From: WTJX01 sp045106295
GTDB taxonomy: Bacteria > Bacteroidota > Bacteroidia > Cytophagales > JAAEPT01
Direction of reading: 5' to 3'
DNA length: 25,536 nt
NCBI GenBank assembly: GCA_045106295.1
Contig: JBGCEI010000118.1
Location: forward strand, 1 to 25,536
Below, one piece after another: positions 17,501 to 25,055 of this stretch (its first letter is position 1; each line of letters begins with the position of its first letter). Below the pieces are notes generated by a model, which worked only from the letters and a program-made list of their open reading frames with translations, searched no databases and had not been told where the DNA came from. Made by a program: the position numbers and the translations under genes.

Positions 17501-17658
17501 AAATTATCAGTTGTTATTCTTTTCCAGTTCCATTGCTTATACTGTACTCTATTGTTACCAAAAACCTCATCAGCATTTTGTGCCGACAATGGTAATATAT
17601 GAACTACACACAAAACAAGGATAGCTAGTAATCGATATAGGATTTGTTTTGAGTTCAA
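14515..17658 (-). CDS. Omp85-type barrel fused to beta-propeller and degenerate peptidase-MA domain
   Basis: 1047 residues. The start is TTG at 17658, overlapping the TGA of the upstream gene (TTGA); it yields a clean signal peptide ending SAQ at 27, and the only in-frame stop upstream comes a few codons earlier with no ATG between. Residues 45-275 resemble the gluzincin peptidase-MA fold: WFVEGAAKYV (174-183) matches 'W..EG.A.y'. The place of HExxH holds LMLEVMLFGG (148-157), so zinc catalysis is lost. Residues about 300-570 are TolB-like propeller blades (AFSPSGQYLAYS, DFSDDGKWVVFSA). Residues about 660-1047 form an Omp85-like barrel with TTLRGF (912-917, the L6 RGF/Y motif), NAELRIPL, GFTDAGTAW and terminal Phe. 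No POTRA repeat is seen. A role in outer-membrane insertion or export is inferred. Confidence 0.8.
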   Translation of the reverse strand: MNSKQILYRLLAILVLCVVHILPLSAQNADEVFGNNRVQYKQWNWKRITTDNFIVYYYVGGNNIAYNAARYAERELKKVIEKTGFTPRSQITMMVYNSLEDMQMSNVDFERKVFIGGETDLVKSRIEIAYPGTQTGFKKEVNRRLTKLMLEVMLFGGSLKSMIQSSYLVKIPPWFVEGAAKYVSEGWSAELNGAVKSTLITKRNKPRNFVGNNAVLVGQSIWNYVAEEYGEDDLANILNLTRITRREKTAIESTLGLPYKVFLKGWRNYYLTLNDSTKIETIEPSKKEKIRRHNRKNRIYKEVAFSPSGQYLAYSENFLGRYKIKVLDTETGKKKTFHKVGRRITDRPLNLDIPLISWQTDTSLGMVVYKKGKVSFLMKNTDTKKLVENNFKVIDEVLGMDFSDDGKWVVFSALKDGRTDLFLYHYKTNIFKRITFDLYDDVDPSFLKNSLDVVFSSNRLDTLLKGDRGNFETVKDDFELYLYKYNRKDTVTRLTYLKGNEFEPKALSENEISFLNTKGNKLSLHKLDLKTRKVSQVSNYHKNIQAYDINPTDGMLAFIMEDKTNDYLYLNKDFSVSEELVSINNEPPVLDSIVEVEVPRFPSVYDITISDYFFESERKQFYAKIEQEKKDSVQKVKDDRIRIRGPYDYKLLLALDKMITTPFFDQLRGFGLFQEVSTSELFGDHRFVAGYYGDFTNLNVGRIYGEYRYLRKRMDFSFRYDREGIQSQGNGSANSVNQEYFINKFVFGLDYPLTPSTRLSFSPGFERTTFSDVSVIQGTLDFSSRQISQNYLSISNEFIVDNTYEKGLNMLEGTRLKVSYKTYMNFEESKRNFARLFIDIRNYQKVHKEIIFATRMVGGAFLGNAKKSFLLGGMDNWLNRQTEGDPLGSIDPESTDIDTRDRSNALFFDYVTTLRGFNYNQRFGNNVALVNAELRIPLFKYLFSKPVNSSVLRNFQLIGFTDAGTAWSGSALAINGDENLFETNTVSNTSGLSAEVKRFRGSFLYSYGVGVRTLISNYYVKLDLAFPKELVLSDRDPALHITFGYDF

Positions 17659-18713
17659 CTGTTTCCTGTATTCTGAAAGTGCTTATGATACCTTTCTATC
17701 TGGACTTCAGCCCTTACCTGACCTCCATCATCAAACGATTCTACCCATTCTTTAGCCAAAAGAGGAGCTAAAGAAACACCTTTAGTTCCCATGCCATTAA
17801 AAACACCTATTCTAGGATTTGTTGGATGAAAACCAATAATAGGTTTTCTATCTGCTACCGTAGGTCTTATTCCTGACTTTTGATCAATAATAGTATAAGG
17901 AACGGTTATTAATCGATCTAATTTTTCTATTAGTTTCTCTTTGCCTTTTTCTGTTACTTCATTTTCATCTGTTAACTCAGACGTAGCTCCTACTAAGAAT
18001 TTATCATCCTCTAACGGAACAATAAAAACACCTTTATTAATAATTTGATTTCTTGGTAAGTCTGCTTTAATGATAAGTTGTTCTCCTTTCGTTACTCGAA
18101 ATGGAAGATATGAGAAGTATGGATTATAAATAGAGCGAAAACCATCACAAAAAATGATTTTTTTTGCTTTAATTCCTTTCCACTCAATCCCAGCTTCTGT
18201 CGTCAACAACTCTTCGGTTGAAAAATTTGTTTGTATGAAAGCATTTTCATTCTTTAAATATGCTTGCATAGCTTCTTTCATCTTTGATGTATTTACCCAA
18301 CCTGCTTTATGAATAATTGCATAGCCATTAGAAGAGTTAACGTAATCAAATTCGCACGTATTGTATATACTCACATAATCCGACCACGAGCTATCAGCAG
18401 ATTTAGAAAAAAAGAAATTTTGTTCTTCTACTGTTTGAATTGGTTTTAAAATAGGCATCTCGTAAAAAAAAGACTTTTTGAGACTACTTTCTAAAGCCGA
18501 ATAAAAGTCTTTGGAATATGCAAACAACTCATCCACTAACCAACTTTTCACCAAGCGCTTGCCTGTAATGGGGTTAAATAAACCAGCTGCTACTTTTGTA
18601 GCCGTATTAGGCTTATTATCATCAATTACTTGAACTGAATACCCTTTATTCAATAGTGTGTACGACAATATTGAACCTGCTAGTCCTTGCCCTATAATAA
18701 TAAAATCTACCAC
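17655..18713 (-). CDS. FAD-dependent oxidoreductase (DAO family)
   Basis: 352 residues. The Rossmann FAD motif is at the N-terminus (FIIIGQGLAGSILSYTLL; GxGxxG at 8-13), followed by AAGLFNPITGKRLV near 42-55. The C-terminal FAD/substrate segment SGIRPTVADRKPIIG and FNGMGTKGVSLAPLLA are typical of the D-amino-acid oxidase/glycine oxidase superfamily. The substrate is probably a small amine or amino acid, but no motif fixes it. It has no signal peptide beyond the Rossmann strand, so it should be cytosolic. The start is 6 nt after the DUF1569 gene and the stop overlaps the next gene's TTG start, so translation is probably coupled. Confidence 0.85.
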   Translation of the reverse strand: MVDFIIIGQGLAGSILSYTLLNKGYSVQVIDDNKPNTATKVAAGLFNPITGKRLVKSWLVDELFAYSKDFYSALESSLKKSFFYEMPILKPIQTVEEQNFFFSKSADSSWSDYVSIYNTCEFDYVNSSNGYAIIHKAGWVNTSKMKEAMQAYLKNENAFIQTNFSTEELLTTEAGIEWKGIKAKKIIFCDGFRSIYNPYFSYLPFRVTKGEQLIIKADLPRNQIINKGVFIVPLEDDKFLVGATSELTDENEVTEKGKEKLIEKLDRLITVPYTIIDQKSGIRPTVADRKPIIGFHPTNPRIGVFNGMGTKGVSLAPLLAKEWVESFDDGGQVRAEVQIERYHKHFQNTGNS

Positions 18714-18719
18714 CCAAAA

Positions 18720-19178
18720 CTACGCTCCAAACTGTTGAAGGTGATGATCTAAATGTTTATAGAACAGGTTATTCCATTCTTCGGTTGTCAACTTACCAAA
18801 TGAGACACTTTGTTTACCATCAAAAAAAGAAGTTCCTTTTTTCTGTGTTTCATTAATGAATCTAACTAATTTCTGTTTTTCTTCTTCAAAAACTCGTTGG
18901 TCAGATATGATAAAGTCTGGTGCTGTTCTACTATTTTTTTTGTAAGGTTTCTCACTTACTACAGTATTCTTAACAAATGATTTGAGCATAAACCGTACAA
19001 TGGCAGGTGGTCTTTTAGGATTCTCATCGTACGCTATTTCATAAGGAACACTAAGGTGAGCTAGCATTTGAGCAGCATCCATCTTACCCCACTGAGGCTT
19101 CGTATTTGCAGATATTTTATTAATTCTTTCTACTAATGCAGTAGCATTATTTTTATCGAAAACACTTGGGAAAGGCAT
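18720..19178 (-). CDS. DUF1569 / DinB-like protein
   Basis: 152 residues, all-helical prediction. The N-terminal half has WGKMDAAQMLAHL with His41, and the C-terminus has YKHLDHHLQQFG with His142, His145 and His146. This spacing fits the DinB/YfiT four-helix bundle, where three His bind a metal; DUF1569 is the Bacteroidota-rich branch. Some DinB-like proteins are thiol-dependent transferases; the role here is unknown. No signal peptide. It lies 49 nt after surA and 6 nt before the FAD oxidoreductase gene. Confidence 0.8.
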   Translation of the reverse strand: MPFPSVFDKNNATALVERINKISANTKPQWGKMDAAQMLAHLSVPYEIAYDENPKRPPAIVRFMLKSFVKNTVVSEKPYKKNSRTAPDFIISDQRVFEEEKQKLVRFINETQKKGTSFFDGKQSVSFGKLTTEEWNNLFYKHLDHHLQQFGA

Positions 19179-19227
19179 AATTGAACTGTTTTAGTTTACT
19201 CTAAGGTACACAAATATGATCTTTATC

Positions 19228-20568
19228 TTAAAATTTTCGTCCAAAGACATTACATTTTTTATATTTATCATCTACATATAAATAAATATCTTTTTGCGAA
19301 GACAAAAACCAATCGTTCAACTGCTTGGCTTTTTTAGCCTCTAATGCGGCATTCTGGATCTTTTGGTAATCATCCGTTAAATTCATTTCGTGGGGAGGCG
19401 TTTTTGATTTATAGTATACAATTCTCATAGCACTCTTTCCATCTCTTGTTTGAAAAGCAACTGGTTGAGTAATAGTTCCTACCTTCATTGTGTCAATAAT
19501 AAAAAATAGACTGGGGTCTAGGTTCTGCATCTGTATGTTAGTAGAACCAGTAGATCGGTCTGTAAAAAAACCTCCGCTCACGCTTGTAACAGCATCAATA
19601 GAGTTTAGACTAGCCTGCTTTTCAAATGTCACATTACCTTCAAGTATACTAGCTCTTACGCTATCAAGAAAAACACTAGTCTGTTCAAAATCACTTGACA
19701 GAGACGATGCTTTCATTAAAATATGTCGACTATTAAATCGATTCCCTTTACGGGCTATTAGTTGTATTAAGTGAAAACCAAACTGAGACTCAACCACTTC
19801 TGTCATCTCCCCTTCTTCTACATTTAAAACAGCTGCTTCATATTCTGGTACTAGATCACCTCTACCAAAGAAACCCAATTCCCCTCCTAACTGACCAGAA
19901 CCTGGGTCTTCTGAATATATTTTAGCTAACTCCCCAAAACTTTCCCCTTTTAATATCCGCTTTTTTATGGCTTCTAGTTTATTCTTTATTCTTTTTTTCT
20001 CGGAATTATTGACGGTTGTTTGGACTACTATGTGGCCAACTTGTACCTCAGCAGATAAAAAAGGTAAACTATCTTTCGGTAACGACTTAAAGAACTTCTT
20101 AACTTCCGTAGGAGTAATAGAGGTGGTAGAGACTACTTCTCTCCTCATTTTTTGAGTAATCAACTCATCTCTAATTTGATCACGTATTTCGTCTTTTATG
20201 GTATTAATAGACTTCCCATACTGTTGTTCTAAAACCTTAGGGTCTCTTCCTTGAAGTACGGCTTGAATCCTTCTATTCAACTCTCCATCAATGGATGATT
20301 CATCTACTGTAACAGAATCTGTTACTGATTTAGCTAATAATAGTTTATTAACCAATAAGGCTTCTAATACTTTACACCTAACATTCGTTTTAAAAATTTG
20401 ACCAGAGGCAACAAACTGATCGTACCCTTGCTGTATTTCTGACTCCAAAACAATTTGGTCGTCAACTTTAGCAACAACTTGATCAATAACCGTAAGCTGT
20501 TGAGCACTTAGTACAGATACAAGAAACGTTATGAGTAAAACAGAGGGTAATCGTATGATAAACTTCAT
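19228..20568 (-). CDS. surA: SurA-like periplasmic peptidyl-prolyl isomerase
   Basis: 446 residues from the ATG at 20568, which gives a proper signal peptide (KFIIRLPSVLLITFLVSVLSAQ) and sits one base after the upstream stop. An earlier ATG at 20631 would add 21 basic residues, spoil the signal peptide and overlap the upstream gene. The SurA N-terminal chaperone domain covers about 25-165 (VIDQVVAKVDDQIVLESEI). A canonical parvulin domain lies at about 172-272 (VGHIVVQ, FGELAKIYSEDPGSGQLGGELGFFGRG in two pieces, FGFHLIQL). A second, degenerate parvulin-like part runs about 280-390. SurA escorts unfolded outer-membrane proteins through the periplasm. It is the last of three related genes. Confidence 0.92.
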   Translation of the reverse strand: MKFIIRLPSVLLITFLVSVLSAQQLTVIDQVVAKVDDQIVLESEIQQGYDQFVASGQIFKTNVRCKVLEALLVNKLLLAKSVTDSVTVDESSIDGELNRRIQAVLQGRDPKVLEQQYGKSINTIKDEIRDQIRDELITQKMRREVVSTTSITPTEVKKFFKSLPKDSLPFLSAEVQVGHIVVQTTVNNSEKKRIKNKLEAIKKRILKGESFGELAKIYSEDPGSGQLGGELGFFGRGDLVPEYEAAVLNVEEGEMTEVVESQFGFHLIQLIARKGNRFNSRHILMKASSLSSDFEQTSVFLDSVRASILEGNVTFEKQASLNSIDAVTSVSGGFFTDRSTGSTNIQMQNLDPSLFFIIDTMKVGTITQPVAFQTRDGKSAMRIVYYKSKTPPHEMNLTDDYQKIQNAALEAKKAKQLNDWFLSSQKDIYLYVDDKYKKCNVFGRKF

Positions 20569-20569
20569 A

Positions 20570-21424
20570 TTAGGGGTAATAAACTTGAAATGTTTTATTT
20601 TTAAGTGCTTCAAGATAAACGTCTTCTTCATTCTTTTTAATAAGTTCTTTCTTACGCTGATTCAAAATGATAGAAGTTATACTTGCGTCAACAAATTCTA
20701 ATGGTGAAATGTCTTTCTCTACCTTATAATCATCTATTTGTATCACATATTCAAAAAGTGAATCTTTAGCGATCATTGCTTTTCTATTCCTAAGAAATTG
20801 AACCTCACTTACAATCTTATCCTCTAAAGGTGTAGACTCTATTAAATGAGTTAATGGGATCCACAGTGAATCATTTACGTGATAGTTTACAGCGAACTGA
20901 TAACAATAATTTTTAAATTCAACTCGTTCCTCTTTACCCATTGTAGTAATAGTATTATATACATCTTCACTGTGAGGTGCTTCAATAGGTATTTTGGCAA
21001 ACAATCCTTTTACAATACTTACTCTTAACTGAAAATCTTCTTTATGATCTTCATAATAAGCCAATTTATCCGCCCTTGAAACGGTATTAGTCAGCTTGCT
21101 TTTAACAATTTGTGATCTATATTGATGTGTAATCAATTGATTCCTTAATTCTTTCAATTGATTTTCTATAGCCTGTTCGTCAAAAGAATAGCTTTCATAT
21201 ATTTCACTTAGCATTACCTGTTCACGAATCCAACTGTCGATATATTGTTTAATTAATCTCGTACTGTCTTTTGAAGACATGCTCTCAGGAATAGCAGCAT
21301 AGACTTCATTTTTATACAATTCCTCATCTCCTACTTTTGCTAACAGGTGTTTTTCTTCTTTATTCCGAATGTATTCGCAAGAGAATAAAGAAAGTGTAAA
21401 AATAAAAATGACTATTTTTCCCAT
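20570..21424 (-). CDS. SurA-like lipoprotein lacking a parvulin domain
   Basis: 284 residues. The lipobox SLFSC puts the lipid anchor on Cys16. The first part, LLAKVGDEELYKNEVYAAIP, copies the start of SurA/PpiD chaperone domains, and the long helices to about 125 fit that fold. The rest has no HILI/GGxLGxF parvulin signature, so no isomerase active site is evident. It is probably a membrane-anchored periplasmic chaperone. It sits 16 nt after a double-parvulin gene and one base before surA, so all three are very likely translated from one mRNA. Confidence 0.75.
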   Translation of the reverse strand: MGKIVIFIFTLSLFSCEYIRNKEEKHLLAKVGDEELYKNEVYAAIPESMSSKDSTRLIKQYIDSWIREQVMLSEIYESYSFDEQAIENQLKELRNQLITHQYRSQIVKSKLTNTVSRADKLAYYEDHKEDFQLRVSIVKGLFAKIPIEAPHSEDVYNTITTMGKEERVEFKNYCYQFAVNYHVNDSLWIPLTHLIESTPLEDKIVSEVQFLRNRKAMIAKDSLFEYVIQIDDYKVEKDISPLEFVDASITSIILNQRKKELIKKNEEDVYLEALKNKTFQVYYP

Positions 21425-21440
21425 TTAGTAACCACTACTA

Positions 21441-23336
21441 TTACTTAGTTGATTTTCTTTTCTGCTTTATAAACCTCTTAAATGCTACCTCATTCAGCTC
21501 ATAAGAGTACTTCTTTCTTAACTCTTTAATCCACTCTTTTTCTAAATAAGATTGATATTCAGATACCACCTTTCCCTTTACTTCTTTCAATTCTTTCTGT
21601 CTAACAGGGATTAATTTAAAGATCTCTACGTCCTTTAATATCCCATTATGTTTCACCTGCTGTTTGCCTAGTTCATACTTTAATAAAGAAGTAATGTCGT
21701 CTTCAACAAAGTCTAATATTATTTCTTGCCCCTCCTCTTTAGACTTACTTACTTCTTTTATAGTTGCTTTTGCAGATTCATTGGTTAAGTATTTTTGTTT
21801 GTTATTTTTATAAAATGATTTAATTCCTACTGTATCTTTTGTAGCCTTCTTCCAAACTTTTTCATTCATTAAATCAAACAACAAAATACCTTCTCTATAC
21901 TCTTTTGATATCATAGCGTACTCAGGGTATTTCGATGGCAATTGTTTGGTCTCATAAGTAATAATCTCTTGATCCTTATACGCTGCAAATGCTTCATCTA
22001 AAACAAGATCTGTACTTTTCTGTTGGTACTTCTTTTTATTTTTAATGAGGTAAGTATAAAAACCACCGAGTACATACGAGGAATCTCCAATAACAAACAG
22101 TTTATCTGAATTTCTCAATGTATTAGATTCGTTCCATGAAGCATTCAAAATAGAATCTACCGACTGTGTAATCTCTACTTGACCAGTTAAGCTATTTAAT
22201 TGTTTGAATCCATTATCACGGGTTAATTTATCAACTAATTTCTTCTGAGCTAACTGAGACCTCGTGTCTTTTTTCACTTTCTTCTTTAACTCATCTTTTA
22301 CTTCTTCAAACGGTTTAAGCGCTTTTTTATCATTCAATTTTATAATATGATAACCGTATTGTGTTTGAATAGGACCAGCAATATCACCTTTGTTTATCAA
22401 TTGAAAAGCAGCATCCTCTAATGCTGGGACACCTAAACCTCCTCTTTTAAATGGTTTCAAACTACCGCCATTATTTTTAGTAGAGGTATGGTCAGAATAT
22501 TCCTTACACACACTATCCCAATCGGCACCGGATTTAAGTTTTTTCATTAACTCATTAGCCAATTGTTGAGACTTTTCTACTTCTGGTTTATTAACCATAA
22601 TATGACTAATAGATAGCTCTCCTACAGCTGGTTTCTTATCCTCTACATAAAGAATATGGTACCCAAATCGTGTTTTCACTATTGGAGAAACATCACCTAC
22701 TGATGTAGTATAAACGGCAGATTCAAAAGGGTAAACCATTCTTAAAACAGAAAAATAACCCAAGTCACCTTTATTTTTAGCAGCAGAGGGATCTTCTGAA
22801 TATTTGATAGCCGCATCTCCAAAGGAAATCAAGCCGTTACTTATACTATCTCTAATTGCTTGCAGTTTCGTGTAAATCTGAAATGTATCGTTAGGGGTAG
22901 CTGTATTTGGTATTTTTAATAAGATATGAGATGCCTTTGTATCTGTTTTACTTCTTTCATAAGCCTCTAATACTAAGCTATCTATTGCTTTATCATCAGA
23001 TAAGTATGGCTTGGCTAGCTGTTTTTTATAAGAGTAGTATTCTTTCAAGAAAGAAGGCAATGTATCCATTCCCAAAGACTCCGCTTCTTTTACTTTCAAT
23101 TTAAAATTTATAAAAAGATCTAAGTATTCTTTTACACTATTTTCAGAATAAAGCGTTGTATCTTTTTTTCTATTTTTCTCATAAGCATAAGAAAACTCAT
23201 TAGAAAAAACAGGGGTTTTGTCTATTGTCATTAATTGAAAATGTTTCGCCTTAGTAATCGACGGTTTTTTACTACATGACATCATCATTAGCAGTAAAAA
23301 AGAAAATAACAGCAGGTCTTTATTTATTACTCTCAT
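21441..23336 (-). CDS. Double-parvulin peptidyl-prolyl isomerase lipoprotein (PrsA/SurA-like)
   Basis: 631 residues. The signal segment ends LLLMMMSC with Cys21 as lipid anchor. A SurA-type helical domain (about 35-130) precedes two parvulin domains in tandem: about 135-233 (ASHILLKI, FGDAAIKYSEDPSAAKNKGD, LGYF, FGYHILYV) and about 242-340 (ISHIMVNK, KNNGGSLKPF, YGYHIIKL). A long C-terminal part of about 280 residues is helical and Lys/Glu-rich with no motif I know. It should assist folding of exported or outer-membrane proteins from the periplasmic face of a membrane. The ATG at 23336 lies 52 nt after aroE; an own promoter is possible but no clear box is seen. Confidence 0.88.
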   Translation of the reverse strand: MRVINKDLLLFSFLLLMMMSCSKKPSITKAKHFQLMTIDKTPVFSNEFSYAYEKNRKKDTTLYSENSVKEYLDLFINFKLKVKEAESLGMDTLPSFLKEYYSYKKQLAKPYLSDDKAIDSLVLEAYERSKTDTKASHILLKIPNTATPNDTFQIYTKLQAIRDSISNGLISFGDAAIKYSEDPSAAKNKGDLGYFSVLRMVYPFESAVYTTSVGDVSPIVKTRFGYHILYVEDKKPAVGELSISHIMVNKPEVEKSQQLANELMKKLKSGADWDSVCKEYSDHTSTKNNGGSLKPFKRGGLGVPALEDAAFQLINKGDIAGPIQTQYGYHIIKLNDKKALKPFEEVKDELKKKVKKDTRSQLAQKKLVDKLTRDNGFKQLNSLTGQVEITQSVDSILNASWNESNTLRNSDKLFVIGDSSYVLGGFYTYLIKNKKKYQQKSTDLVLDEAFAAYKDQEIITYETKQLPSKYPEYAMISKEYREGILLFDLMNEKVWKKATKDTVGIKSFYKNNKQKYLTNESAKATIKEVSKSKEEGQEIILDFVEDDITSLLKYELGKQQVKHNGILKDVEIFKLIPVRQKELKEVKGKVVSEYQSYLEKEWIKELRKKYSYELNEVAFKRFIKQKRKSTK

Positions 23337-23388
23337 AGTCTATTTAATATAGTTGCAAGTTACACAATTCAACTGTTTCAAACACCAC

Positions 23389-24147
23389 CTAATTTGACTT
23401 GTTATTCCAAATCCCCCATGCTTCTTCTGCTTGTAGGTGAAGCATATCTAATCCATTCTTAATACTGCTCCCTTTTTCTTTCCCTTTACTCAAGAATAAG
23501 GTTTCTTCTGGATTATATACCAAGTCGTATAAGTAATGTCTTGTAGTAATCCCTTCGTATGGAATATCTGGGCATTCGCTTGTATTTGGCGACATACCTA
23601 AAGGAGTAGTATTAATAAGCAGTCGAGAACTTTGAATTTTCTGATAATCTATATCTTGATACGATATAGATGTTTCTTTTCTAATCCTAGAAACCAATTG
23701 ATAATCTATTTCTAAGTCTTCAAGAGCAATTTGTACGGCTTTAGATGCTCCTCCAGTACCTAACACCAATGCTTTTAAATCTAAATCTCCATTCAACTGC
23801 AATTTCAGAGATTCTTTAAATCCTAAATAATCAGAATTATACCCTCGATAAGAGTTATCTGGCATTTTTTTGATGACATTAACTGCTCCTATACGCTCAG
23901 CGGAAGAGTCTAAACTATCTAAAAAAGGAATCACCTCTTGTTTATAAGGAATGGTTACATTCATCCCTATCAACTCTTTTCCATGAGTAGAAATTATATC
24001 AGTAAATTTAGAAATATCATCAATTTCAAAATTATCGTATCTATGATCCGTTAATCCTGATTTTTGAAATTTCTCTGTAAAATACCCTTTTGAAAAAGAA
24101 TGAGATAATGGATAACCTATGAGTCCAAAGACTTTATTTTTTTCCAA
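23389..24147 (-). CDS. aroE: Shikimate dehydrogenase
   Basis: Reduces 3-dehydroshikimate to shikimate with NADPH in the cytosol. 252 residues, a little short but complete. GYPLSHSFSKGYF (11-23) is the shikimate-binding segment. Catalytic Lys69 is in NVTIPYK and Asp106 in GYNSD. The NADP loop is GTGGASKA (130-137), and NTTPLGM (about 179-185) is the second cofactor motif. The start is TTG at 24147, overlapping the end of the DUF368 gene by 14 nt; no ATG precedes it in a useful position and the N-terminus matches the family. The long overlap points to coupled translation. Confidence 0.95.
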   Translation of the reverse strand: MEKNKVFGLIGYPLSHSFSKGYFTEKFQKSGLTDHRYDNFEIDDISKFTDIISTHGKELIGMNVTIPYKQEVIPFLDSLDSSAERIGAVNVIKKMPDNSYRGYNSDYLGFKESLKLQLNGDLDLKALVLGTGGASKAVQIALEDLEIDYQLVSRIRKETSISYQDIDYQKIQSSRLLINTTPLGMSPNTSECPDIPYEGITTRHYLYDLVYNPEETLFLSKGKEKGSSIKNGLDMLHLQAEEAWGIWNNKSN

Positions 24148-25054
24148 TTTGACTACCTGTTTTTTCTAATACTAACACCAAGATAAAGCCTACTAACAAC
24201 AAGAGTAGACAACCATAAAATAGTGGTTGATGTTCTGAATAATGTGAAGGAAGTACATTTTCAGTAATAAAAGGAATATTTTCTCCATGACTATTCACTC
24301 TAAACTGAGTCGTATTTTGCCAAGGCCATACTTTATTTAAAGCACCAATCATAAAACCAGTCAACAAGGCTAGTGTCTGATTTCTGTATTTTTTTAATGT
24401 CCATGAAAGTACGTGTGAGAAACTAAGAAGACCAACAATACAGCCCAACATAAATACACCTACAAATACGAGGTTTCGCTCGTTTACGGCAGTAAGTACA
24501 TTACTATACATTCCCATTAATAATAAAATAAAACTACCTGAAATACCTGGAAGTATCATAGCACAAATAGCTATCGCTCCTGCGATAAAAATAGTAAGAT
24601 AATTAGCTTCTATTTCTGATGGGGATAAAGAGGTAATCAATAATGCGATTCCTATACCTATAACTAAAGTTACTCCTTGTGAAACATTCCAATGATCTAT
24701 CTGCCTAATAATATAAATAATGGACGCTATTATTAACCCAAAAAAGAAGGACCACAATAATTGTGGGTAATCGTGTAAACACCACCCTATAACTTTGGCT
24801 AGACTAACCACACTTAACAGTATTCCAATGAATAAAGAGAGGAGGAATATGCCATCAATATGCCTCCATGCTTCTTTGATTTTGCCTTTAAATATGAGTT
24901 TCAACAAAGAAAGATTAAAAGACTTTAGTGCATTGAGTAAGCGTTCATAAATACCTGTAATAAACGCTACTGTACCTCCTGAAACTCCAGGAACCACATC
25001 AGCAGCCCCCATAGCTAAACCTTTTAAAAACACAAAGAAATAACGCTGAAACAT
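24134..25054 (-). CDS. DUF368 membrane protein (PopT-type undecaprenyl-phosphate translocase)
   Basis: 306 residues with about eight hydrophobic membrane segments. The signature GAADVVPGVSGGTVAFITG (16-34) and its second-half counterpart ILPGISGSFILLLMGMY mark DUF368 and suggest an internal two-fold repeat of re-entrant 'PGxSGG' loops. Members of this family (PopT) were shown in other bacteria to return undecaprenyl phosphate, the lipid carrier for wall and O-antigen units, across the inner membrane. The ATG at 25054 is one base after the stop of the upstream comA gene. The family call is sure; the function is from family knowledge. Confidence 0.92.
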   Translation of the reverse strand: MFQRYFFVFLKGLAMGAADVVPGVSGGTVAFITGIYERLLNALKSFNLSLLKLIFKGKIKEAWRHIDGIFLLSLFIGILLSVVSLAKVIGWCLHDYPQLLWSFFFGLIIASIIYIIRQIDHWNVSQGVTLVIGIGIALLITSLSPSEIEANYLTIFIAGAIAICAMILPGISGSFILLLMGMYSNVLTAVNERNLVFVGVFMLGCIVGLLSFSHVLSWTLKKYRNQTLALLTGFMIGALNKVWPWQNTTQFRVNSHGENIPFITENVLPSHYSEHQPLFYGCLLLLLVGFILVLVLEKTGSQIGKK

Positions 25055-25055
25055 A

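Noticed and set aside
20569..20631. Upstream ATG for surA giving 21 extra residues
   Set aside because: The extra residues are basic, spoil the signal peptide and overlap the previous gene; the ATG at 20568 fits better.
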